Assembly (NCBI GenBank): GCA_025024175.1
Contig: QCXZ01000137.1
Coordinates: 79,174,680 to 79,238,679, forward strand
Direction: 5' to 3'
DNA length: 64,000 nt
Source of the DNA: Rhyzopertha dominica
Taxonomy: Eukaryota; Arthropoda; Insecta; Coleoptera; Bostrichidae
How positions within the stretch are numbered: position 1 is the stretch's first letter; each line of letters begins with the position of its first letter. Under the pieces are notes generated by a model. It ran no database searches. It was not told the DNA's origin and was given only the letters and a program-made list of their open reading frames with translations. Below, one piece after another: positions 11,601 through 23,600 of this stretch. Both the position numbers and the translations under genes were made by a program.

Positions 11601-14600
11601 TATGAACATATTGTGCAACGTTCATCCAAAAGTTTTGGGATTATCCGACCAACGAATTCTATTTGGACGCTAGAAGCTATTGGTTGTTTCGTTTGAGCTT
11701 CGTCCAAGCCGCTTTTGCGGGATTTAAATCACAACGCCACACGTTTCGCTCGATATTGCTTCTTGTAAGAACCGTCTCCAGAGGTCAGTGTTATAATCGA
11801 TTCTTTTTGGCTTTGTTGCAAGACGAATTTGTAACTATAGGGTTCTTTTCACGTTCTTGATTGTGATCGATTGTTCGAACTGCTTTTGTGAACGATCGCT
11901 TCCCTTGACTGGTTCCTGGATTCTTTGGAGGCCGCTGATCATACCACGTTTTCCCGAACATTCCATCGAACACGCCAGGGATTCTGGAGGTCATCTTACC
12001 AGAACCGAACCAGCTCAGTCCCGAATCGAGGGGTTTTCAACGTCCCGTAGGAGTCAACCCACTGCTTGCGTAACAGATAAGTCGACACTAGTTNTTAGTT
12101 CAAATTGACGGTTTTATGCGGTTTTGCTGAGATTTTATAGGTTAANCTNTCCAAAATTTAGATCATAAATTAACTTACTCCAGGTCAACGTCATTCAATC
12201 ATTGATTATTAAGATTTCGTTTGATAAAGTACAGTAATTGCAATTTTAATTAATATTANATATNGTTTAAGTGTAAAATACATATATAATTTAATATTAT
12301 ATAACATTTAAATCAGACTTAACTNAATTCGCCAGTTATACACCTCACTTGTTCACTTGTTTTTTTTTTATTTCTGAAAGAACAATTTGTAAAGGGAAGA
12401 ACTTGTAAACGTACGTATGCACACTAACGGTATTCCATCGCTATCCCTGAAACAGAAGAAAAGGTACATTTATAAAAAATTGTATTCATATTATCGCGAA
12501 CGCATACTTACCTTATTAATCCAATAAGCTTTAATTTTTTAAAGGATACTTACCTTGTTATTTTATAGCGTATATTTGATTTAATAATCCTCTTGCATTT
12601 TAATATATTAAATTCATTTCTAATTTTGTATTCACACATCTGGCAATAAATCTTGTGTTGCTTTTGTGTGAAACCGTACGTTTTTTTTTTATATTCGTCT
12701 CTTACAGTTGCGGTTTAATGACTTAGGGTGGTGTTTTGGGAATTTTAGCGATGTTTGTGGGTAAATTAGCGACACTTAGGCAGTTCAGCTCTTCTAGTGA
12801 TTGAATTTCCGCTCAACATTCTTGGTTTTGTTATTTATAAATATTTTGGAGGTAAATAAACCAAGTGGCGCTCACATTTCTAACGGAATAATTTGGTTAA
12901 TTTCTTGATAACCCCGACCCGTCTCCACAGAGCTAGAGAGGCACTCAATTACCTCCATATATTCGCGCGGAATCTTTAACCTGGGATCAATTGCGAGAGC
13001 TTTTGTTTATTGTTGTTTCGTCACGTTAAATTACGTTTTGGTTAAGTTTCAAATATTACAGATTTAATCATAGAACTACTTTGTGCTTCAGCTTCAAAAT
13101 TCAAATTCCAAAATCTTCTTCCAGAAAAGACTAGCTGAAATACTGGATGCAGCCGTCAACGAACTGGGAGTCAAAGAAAAGGAAGACAGCGACGACGATG
13201 AGGAACACGTTAACAACTTGAACCGGATCTCAGTCATCAATTATGCTTGTCGGTTTGGAAACACAGCATGCAGAGAACAGACTAAAGCTCGGCTCGCCGA
13301 TATAGACTCCATAACCGTTGATTTGCAGAGCAACGTTCTTTGTGGTGGACTTCGGTCTGCTAGCAAGTCTGAGTGGGAGGCGGTTTACGACAGGAGCCTA
13401 ACGGAATCGAGTTCTACCTTGAAAAATGCTCTTAACAGTGCTTTAGGATGCAGCGAAGATGAAAGCATCTTGGATAGGTAAGTTGCAGTGTGTGGAATAG
13501 GCGAAAATGTAGAAGCCCTGCAATGGCATCCTTATCCTACTGTCCTCTCCAAAGTCCTTTCTCTTCTTCTACTGCTAATATGAGCTTGACAATGGTCTAA
13601 AGATCAAGCTTCAGCACGATACTGAAGAGTTACTCCATTATAGTCTATGGGAGTTTATTATTCATTATTCCACTTGGATCTTGTTTGTCTAACTGCAAGG
13701 TGGTAGATTCTGGTGTTACAGCTCGTCTTAACTACTGGCTCCAAAACGCGTGCCCGTTTCAGATGGCGCCAGGTTCGTTGTCACCCAGGTCGACTTGATT
13801 TTGCTGTTGTGTCAGATTGTTGTCTCTGTCAAACTGACAAATAGATTATCACAAAACGGTCAAAGAACTATTAATATGAGTTGTAATTTGTAAGTTATCA
13901 GGATGGTATTCAAGAAAATGTATGCACAGCGTTTTTTACCTATGACTTCAGCAGTTTGTGTATTATTTGAAACTGGATCAGTTTCAATAAGGTATAAGAG
14001 ACACAGGTTTGTTTGAAGTGGTTAATGGCCATATACGTACAATATACACTACCTTCAAGAAGAAAGGCACTCAATAAGGCATTTGATGAGGTCTGCTTAA
14101 CATGTAGCCTGTAGCTACACTCCACCTAGTTCCTATATATTGATCCTGAACGATAAAAAGCACATCTGAGTTGTCTATGCAAGATGCTATGAACTATATT
14201 NAAAGCAGGTATATAAAACTACAAAGATATTGTGCAGTAATTAATGCTATTTTTTCAGCATTATTATCTGTGTTACAATAAAATGTTGGTGAAGACCAAG
14301 ACTACAGGGAAATAAACGACAAAAAAGTTAAACTGAACGACTGAAGCTATTATTATAATAAGTCCACTATAATAATGGTGCCAGTTATAATGCAATGAGA
14401 AAGTCACTTTACATAAGTATTTTCTGTGCTTATGTATATATCTACTCAGGATTCCTATAGAACTAGTAGTTGCTGAAGCAAAAATGAAATAGCATTTAAA
14501 ATGTAAAACGTAACTACAAGGAATATTAATAACAGGAATCATTATTAAAAAAACACGTGATAATCTGTTGATAATAAATTGGAAGACAATAGATACATTA

Positions 14601-17600
14601 TTTTTTATAAATGTTAAACAATGTTTCAGAAGTTTGAAATTATATTTATCATGACATCTTAATTTACTATTTCATGTGGAATGAGGTGATTAGCCCTCCG
14701 CGATTTTATGTTTGCAAATACTAATATTTGTGCTAACTTAAAAATACTTATTGTAAAATATCAATTTATACGAAATGTACTTATTCAAAATACCCACATT
14801 TAAGTAAAACGATTGATTCATATTCTTCAGTAGACAAGTCTATTTTATAAGTTTACTATCTTACCCAGACGAGTAAAACTGTGGCAAAACCAAAGTTTAT
14901 GGACGAAAACCGTCAGCTTTGCTTCTTGGCGCTTGATTTTAAATTGCTGGTGTCTAGATATTTACAACTGTGCAATTTTAATTCTGTAGCGGTTGGAAGT
15001 AGACTACCTATATAGGTATAGTAAACGAACACCATGTCACATTTATAAAACTGACGAATTGGTTAAAACTTTCGCGACCAGGTGAAGAACTATTGTCTGA
15101 TTGGCGTCTGTAGGCCGTCGTCAGTTGGAGTTGCTTCCTAACGTTTTGCTAGCGCGAGTGGCAAGCTTCTTCAGAGGTCCTTCCATCTCCGGTGCTGGAC
15201 ATAGACAGTCTACGATCAGCACCGGAGACGGAAAGACCTCTGAAGAAGCTTGCCACTCGTGCTAGTGAAATGTTAGGAAGCAACTCTAACCAACGACGGC
15301 TTTTACACCATAACCAGGACAACAGTTCAGATTTAACTGAGTAATATTATAAGAACCATCAGAATTTATGTAAAGTTAAATCCAGAGAATAGGATATACA
15401 TACATGTTGATCATCGTTAGGTCAAATACCTATCCAATGGTTCCGATCCGTTGAGCTGTTCTCGAGCTATAAGTGTGACAGACGGACAATAGCACCTTTT
15501 GGAAAATGTGCTAAAAATAATGCATTCGATGAAACAATAAATAAGTTAAAAGAAGTTGATAGCAACATATTCAGAGATAGTGTGAAGAAAAAATTGATTC
15601 TTTACATGAAAAGTTCCAAACGAAAATAAAAAGAGGAAATGCCCATTGTGACGGTTTGTGCTTTCTTTCTTTCACATTTAACTTTTACTGCAAATTCAGT
15701 AAATTACTACCACATTCAATTTTGTATATCACTACAAGTCGAACAAGACTGCAGTCTTCAGTTTGCAATGTGTGGACGTATCCCTTCTTCGTTCCTCTCT
15801 GCACAACTTTACCTGTTTAGCTAAAACTGTCCAACATGAACAACGTCTATGTCCACCTTTACATTTTATAAAAACACCAAAACTATATCTTAATCGATAT
15901 ATTAACACTAGTTTATTTTTGTTGCGATCAGTGCATAAGTTCTGCTACAAAGATTACAAACTATGGTTTTAAATCAATATACAAGAGTAATATCCTTTGG
16001 CTCTGTATGTAAACTGTCAGGCATTTTAGTCTTTTCACCAGCACCTTGACATCGGACACTTCTACAGCAGACACCACGAAGAATTAGTGCACTGCACTAC
16101 AACGATATCAATCCCTTGGACTCTGCTGGTCAAATACTTTGCANCTATACTCNATTCTGGGTCTAAATTTAATAATGATTCTTTATGAGACTCAGCAGGT
16201 TTTTGTACTCCTTTGTATACGCGAGGACAAGTACTTTCTAACCATCAGTTACACCTTCGGAGTTGGACAACAGCAAAGCAGCACACTAAAAATAAACAAA
16301 TCAACAAAATATTTCTCACCTTTTGTTCATTCATTTTTATTGCTGAATTATACCTGTAACTAACTGCAATCTACAAGTCCATATCCCATTGTTTTAATCT
16401 GTCACTATTACCGCCCATACTGATGGTATGCATGTACAACATGGTATAGACTTGTCGTCTTAAAGGTTAAAATCTGCACATTTATGCAAAAATTTTAATG
16501 CCTATGGTTCTGTCAAGGTGCTTTGCTTTTGATATTAATCAACTTGGCCTGGGTGACAACAAACCTGGCGTCATCTGAAGTGTACTCAGATTTTGGAACC
16601 GACATTTGAACTAAAATGGCCAAAGCTGAAACACCAGAATATACCACCTTGCTGACTGGTGCGTAAGACTTCCCGAGAAAGATGCTCGTCAGTCCTTGCA
16701 GTTTAAAAATGTTTCCAGCCATTATTACCATTCTAATGCATTTGAATCGACTTAAACAACAATGTGTCCTGTTGATGACCATCCCCCGGTTATATCATCG
16801 AAGTGCAAACTGAAATCGCACAAATTCCTGCTTATATTCGAGGGTAAATGATTTTAGTAGGGTAAACGCTGCGCGATAATTGTAAAACTCATGTTTACGA
16901 TCCTACTTCCACACTTTTATTTGTGGCAAAGTCAAATGCCAGCATTTCTACCGCCAAGCATAGTACATATATTCTTTGAGTCTAATATTTGTATTATGGT
17001 TTGTTTGGCCAATGTAAATAAATATATGAATTCCAGATTTGTTTAACATGTCTTTCTTATCCAGGGTGTTGCTTGATAAGTTTCTTAATGTGCAATTGTT
17101 ACCAAAATTTATGTTTTATTTTCCATTGAATATGGTTTCTCTGTCAGAACTAAGATGCCTGTGGCATTGCAAATTTGATTTATATTTGTGCTTGTTCAAT
17201 AAATTAGTGATCATTTCTTTTTTGTGCCCGTTTGATTTGGCTAAATTATCAACGTATGATAGTTCATTTATGTAATATTCTGTGGATAATGGAACATTTA
17301 GTAATATAGTTATCAAACTATTAACGACGAACATTTTATACTTGAAGGGCGTACAGCGAACTGTGTTTGATGTAATTATCTGTATGTGTCAGTTTTCTGT
17401 AAATATTGAACGTGATCCATCCTTTCTTGATATCGCTAAATCTAGAAATGTCAATTGGAAATCCTTTTCTAGTTTAAAAGTGAAATTCATTTTTGTGTAA
17501 AATTATTAATATCAACGTTATGGCAAATACATCGTCTACATATCTAAACCACAAAATCGGAAATTCATTGTGTTTTTTAGATTATTTTTCAGGTAGCTTA

Positions 17601-20600
17601 AGAAAAGGTTAGCTAGGAAAGGTGAAAGAGGGTTTCTCATTTCCAATCCAAAGTTTTGATTAAATGTAAATGTGTTTTGTTCGATGCACAGTTCTGTTAA
17701 CGTCAAGTATTCGTTAATAACCGCCCTATGGAGTTTATTTTGTTCAAGATAATCATCCAGAAATTCTAAAGCTTGAGGTACTGGTACGCTATTGATATTA
17801 AACGCTATTAGTCTGTGATTACTTTTACCTCACGCCCTTAAGTAACCCAGTTATCGTAATAGTAAAATAAAGTATATAATATAAATAAATGCTTTTACCA
17901 CACCACCCTGTACCTATCTATGTTTACGACATATTTAAATGTTAAATGGTTATAAGCAAATATTTTACCATTACTATTTAATAACTTCTAAAAAAACTCG
18001 CTTCCTTGGCGATTTACTATACCTATACAGTTGTAATCGAAACGTCACATTAATAAATTTTTGTCAATGTTTTATAGCTAAGCTCGCTAAGTTCACAAAA
18101 AGATATTTCTGTTAGAATTTGTTGCAATATACGAGGCATGTTTTTTAATTAAGTACCGTTTTGCGATTCCGCCGCCGCAGCGCTACGGTCGGCGTTCCGC
18201 GCATGCGCGCTGGTTACCTACATTTCTTGTCTACGCACTGACGCCATTACAGTTTGATTCNTCATTGTATACGTTGTTTACTGAGTGTTTAAGATGCCTC
18301 CGACAATCGTGAGTCCCGCCGATTGTGAAGTACGGGCTGTTATACGATTTCTTAGTGCTAAAGGCGTAAAACCGATCGATATTCATCGTGAGATCTGTGA
18401 AGTTTACGGACTAAACATTATGAGTGATGGAATGGTAAGGAAATGGGTGAGAGCATTTAAAGATGGCCGCACAAATGTGCATGATGAAGAACGGAGTGGG
18501 CGTCCTTCGGTCGTTAATGAAGATTTGGTGCAGAAAGTGAACGAAAAGGTGAGAGAAAACAGACGCTTTACAATTTCATCATTGTGCGACTGCTTTCCTC
18601 AATATTCTCGTAGTGTTTTGTATAGAATTGTGACCGAGAACTTGAATTACCGGAAATTGTGTTCACGTTGGGTTCCGAAAATGTTGACGGATTTGCATAA
18701 AACCCAAAGTTTAGGCAGTGCATTGACTTTGCTTGAGCGGTACCACAATGAAGGTGAAGATTTTTTAGACCAAATTGTTACTGGTGACGAAACATGGGTG
18801 GCCTACGTCACACCAGAATCGAAACAACAATCCGTGGAATGGCGACATTCATTATCACCCAGAAAAGTGAAGTTTAAGCAAACAATTTCTGCCCGGAAAA
18901 TCATGTACACAGTTTTTTGGGACAGAAAAGGAGTATTGCTAGTGGAGTTTCTGCCTCGTAATGAGACAATCAATGCAGCGTCTTATTGTAAGACATTGAA
19001 CAATCTGCGTCGTGCAATCCAGAACAAAAGACGTGGCAAGTTGAGTAAGGGTATCGTTTTGCTTCATAACAATGCCCGTCCACATGTGGCTAATCGGACC
19101 AAAGATCTCATCAAATCTTTTAAATGGGAAACTCTAGATCATCCTCTATACAGCCCTGATCTGGCGCCCAGCGACTACCATTTGTTCCTGCACTTGAAGA
19201 AACACCTGGGTGGTCAGCGTCTTCAAGACGATAACGAAGTCGAAACGTTTGTGATACAGTGGTTAACAAGTCAGACGGCAGAATTTTATGAGAAGGGTAT
19301 TCAAAAACTGGTTCCACGTTATGACAAGTGCCTCAATATTCACGGAAATTATGTAGAAAAGCAGATTAAGGTATAGGCTTTCATGTAAGATAAAATTATT
19401 GCGATATCTTTGCACGTCTTTTTTTAATTCCAAAACGGTACTTACTTAAAAAACATGCCTGGTATAATCCAACACTCGCATTTTGTATAGGTGAATGGCA
19501 CTTTATTGGGATAGTATACTTTAGGTATCCTAAAACTTCTGCAATTGTTGCGATTCTCCATGATTAATTTTTATGGAAATAATGTAAGTCAACTATCTGC
19601 TAACAAAGTGGTCAATGGACCAAATTTAATCTANTAATTATTAAATAAATATAAAGTCTCAAATATCAGTTTAAATGTTGTTATTCCAATAATGGTTGTA
19701 AACAGTATTTATGCTCAATACTTTTAAGCCTTGGAAGAGTTTCGTTTTATTACATAGTATTTATAAATAACGTTTAGATCATCTATGAAGGAAGGATAAT
19801 TATGTTGCGTTACTCACAGCGAAATACCAGATCGATGAAATAGTCATCTTTATTTGTTATCATATCAGTTTTGAGGTCATTAGCAGAAAAAATACAAACA
19901 AATACCGCTTAATCTTTTTTTCTGATAAATAGTGTAATGATTCCTGGCGTATAAAAGAACAATAAATCATATAAAAGTAACCCCCTGTAGTTATCAACAA
20001 TGTGAAAAACAGTTCTTTATAATTAATACTAAATGATTATAAATTTTTGATGTCATAGCAAACATTTATTACTATATTTGATTTTAGTTATGTCGCTACA
20101 GCGTTGGCAAGCAATCAAAGCGTTTTCTCGAACATATACGAAAAGGGAAACTTCGGAGTGAGATACGTATTCAATTACCTTCAAAACAATCTGGAGACAG
20201 TATATGAAGGGTAAGAGTTAAAATTACATGAAATGAAAGTGTGCCTTTATGAAAATGTTCCGAACTGATAGTAAACAAAACATTTTTTAGACTTGGCAAT
20301 TCATCAACCGGCAGCGTAATCCGAGGAATAGCAAGTTACTTAACTACACAAGATCAGCTTGAACAGGTAAGTGGTAGAGAAGAAACATGTAGGGCATAAC
20401 ACCGACAAACAGATAAACATTATTTCAGCCTCTGAGATCTAGATGTATCTTATCTTTCCTTAAATCCAAATCAGAAGATGTAGCTCTCAAGCCTTACTAT
20501 TGCTACTTACGTCAGTTTTAAATTACCTAGAAACAATGGTGATAAGTTTTTTTACGTACCTCACAAAGGCATTATGAGATTAGTAACGTTTAAAAACTCA

Positions 20601-23600
20601 TATAAATGAAATCTTTATTTCTATCAGATATTGGTATTAAAATATATTATAAAAACATACACCACAATACTGTAAAACTGGAAATGAAAATGAACTGAAT
20701 AATATTTTCAACAAAATGGTTTTAGGATGCTGTGTAATCCTTTGGTAGGCTAAACTCAAAAAGAGTTTTGATGAATCTACACTCACCGGCACGAAAAACG
20801 GAGCAGATGAATTTTTTAAACCTTAAAATTTTAACGTTTTGTCACGTTTTATTATTATAATACCGTAAACGCAAACATGACAACATGTTTTAGGTATTTT
20901 ATGACAACAATTTAACCTTTATATGAAGAAAAAAATCGTTTTTAAATAAATACACACAAAAATCAAAAATTGCACAGATCTTATCACTTAAAATTGCATA
21001 GTTGGCCATCAACCCACGGTAATAATGCTTTTGTTTTCATTGTTTTGAGAAATCTGACAGGTGTAAATCACATTTTAAAGTAGTGTTGTTATGGCTGTTA
21101 ATCTCGAAACCGCGACTGCTATTGTTGTATTGCTTCAAGACGGAAGAACTGAGAGATATGTTGCCCAACAGTATCACATATCCAATAGCACTGTGCACCG
21201 TATTTTTACACGTTTCTTGGAAGCTGGAGCTTCACCAGACGACCTGGAAGTGGTCCCCAACGAAGAACTAACGCTCATGATAGGTTTATCGTCTTACAAA
21301 GTCTTCGAGATCATCGTGCTACGACTGTAGAGATCAGAAATCGACTTCATCACGCCCGGTATACCAATGTAAGCGAGCGGACAGTTAGATGAAGACTTGG
21401 AGAAGCCACTCTTACCAGTCGTAGACCTGCAACAGGTCCAGAGCTTCTTAGACGTCATCGTGTTGTGCGACTTAAGTTTGCCAGAAATCACGAGAACTGG
21501 AGTGAAAATGAATGGCGACGCGTTTTGCTTACCGATGAGTCCAGATTTAGCCTGCGGTCTCCAGATGGTCGTGAGAGAGTATGGCGAAGACAAAAAGAGC
21601 GTTTTGCAGANTGTACCTTCAGTCCCAGGGTAGGTTACCAAGGGGGCTCAGTTATGGTGTGAGTAGGAATTTCTCTAGAGGCACACACAGAATTGTATAT
21701 CCTTCCAAGAGGCTCCTTAACTGCTGCCAGGTACATCGATAAAATTCTCCAGGATCTCCTATGTTGATTTTATTGGACATTACTTTCTTCTGATGCATGA
21801 TAATGCCAGACCGCGAGAGTCACACAACAGTACTTAAACGAATTAAACATTCCTATTATGGAGTGGCCAGCGTGAGATGTGAACCCAATTGAACATGTTT
21901 TGGACATACTTGGACGAAGGATGTCGTGTTCCTGCTCTTTTAACTTTAAATCAGATGCAACAAACTCTTTTAGAAGAATGGGAACGCTATTTGATTTTAG
22001 GCATGCCAAGGAGAATATATGCATTAATTCGAGCACGTGGGGGCAACACCCGTTATTAAAAATGCGTCTTTCCAGTTTTTGATGGCAGATTGTTTCAGTT
22101 TTGATTAATTTAACGTCATTTTGCAACAACATCAATTTGTGCTTTTTCGTCCTCATTTACTAATTTGTAACAAACAATTTTTCTTTTCAAATAATCATTC
22201 AATTGGTGTTAAATAATACTTAAAACAGATTATTATGTCTCTGTTAAAGATATTATAATAATAAAACATCGGAAAGCGTCTGTTTGTTTTAAAAAAATCA
22301 GCTGCTCCGTTTTTCGTACCGGTGAGTGTATGTTCTAAGATAGATGGTAAAGTAGTAGCGATTTCGCTAGAATTTATTGACAAAATTAGGTCATTAAACT
22401 TGACAAAGGCGAGTCATTCAGCTCATTCAATGCATCATCGTTATTTCCTTATGTACCTACCAAAATTCAAGAATATACAGGGTATCCTATGACTTGGTAG
22501 CCAAACTGAAACCGTAGATTGGAATCATTAGATTAGAGGGACAATTCTAGATCAATCAAAAAATAATATGACAACATTTTGAAAAACCTAAATTCCTGTT
22601 TTACTATGGAAAGAGGTCAGCAAGGACGTCTTTCGTTTTTTAATGTACTGGTGTCAAGAAAAAGCAACAACAAAATAAAATTTGTCGTGCACAGAAAAGT
22701 AAAAACACGAATAGATTTATAAGCAACCACTCATAACATTCTTATCAACATAAACTTTCTGTCTTGAATTTCTTAGTTAATGGATTACTTAAAATGTTCC
22801 GTTCTCAAAAACTGACTGTAAGAAAAACTTAAATTTATTAAGAATGTGGGTATTCGAATGAAGTGGCAGAAAACTTGCTTAGGAAAATACAGCTGTCTCA
22901 ATTTTTTCTTTGTTTTTGAACCATTCAGGTACCATTTGATTTATGTGAAAAATAAGTTAACAAATTCAACCGTCCTTAAAGGTTAAGTGACGACTTCATC
23001 CGATATTCCATGTTTGTTTGTTTGCAGACACCACTTTGACTTAAAAACATAATATACTACATATACAGGGTGTCTCAAAATTGACGCCCGTCCTTTGAGA
23101 ATATGAATCTTGGGGTTAAAACAAACTGAAACCAAAGAATAAAAAAATTTCGTTTTGTCCAAGGTTAGCGAGTTATTCATAAAAAACAAAGATCTGAAAG
23201 TTCATATTTAAACTGTACTGAAAACGAAGTCGGCTTAAAACAAATGACTGGCATAGGTGGCTATGGCGATTGTTAAATGTTTATTATTAGTTCTGTCAAC
23301 TTCTGTCATTTATAAGTATTAACTATTCCATCCGGTTACTTGTTTTAAAAATGGAACGTTATTATTCCAATCGAGAATACGTTAATATGTTAAAAGTATT
23401 AGGTGCGTATAATGATAATGCCACCAGTGCAGCTAGAGCATATGCAGTAAAATTCCCTGATCGACGGCATCCTGATGCAAAAACTATACGACGGGTTGAA
23501 CAAAGATTACTGGAAACAGGTAATTTAAATCCCAGATTAAATAAGGGGGGACGTCGTCCTACGCTCAACGTCGTCCAAGAAGAGCTAATTCTTAATTTGG

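Noticed and set aside
11368..12108. Cluster of short frames in a GC-richer stretch
   Set aside because: No frame shows a known motif. Perhaps retroelement UTR, but I could not show LTRs or a primer-binding site.
12230..12900. Possible LTR ending before AAGTGGCGCTCACATT
   Set aside because: The TGGCGC start looks like a primer-binding site, but there is no second LTR and no gag/pol nearby.
16513..16782. 89-aa frame on the - strand
   Set aside because: No motif recognised, and the surrounding DNA has no codon structure. Not reported as a gene.
18285..18293. GTG start for the mariner transposase
   Set aside because: Eukaryotic gene; ATG at 18294 begins the usual MPPTIVSP N-terminus shared by the other copies.
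22470..22520. ATACAGGGTATCCTATGACTTGG as a transposon end
   Set aside because: It resembles a mariner-type end, but I found no inverted partner or target duplication.
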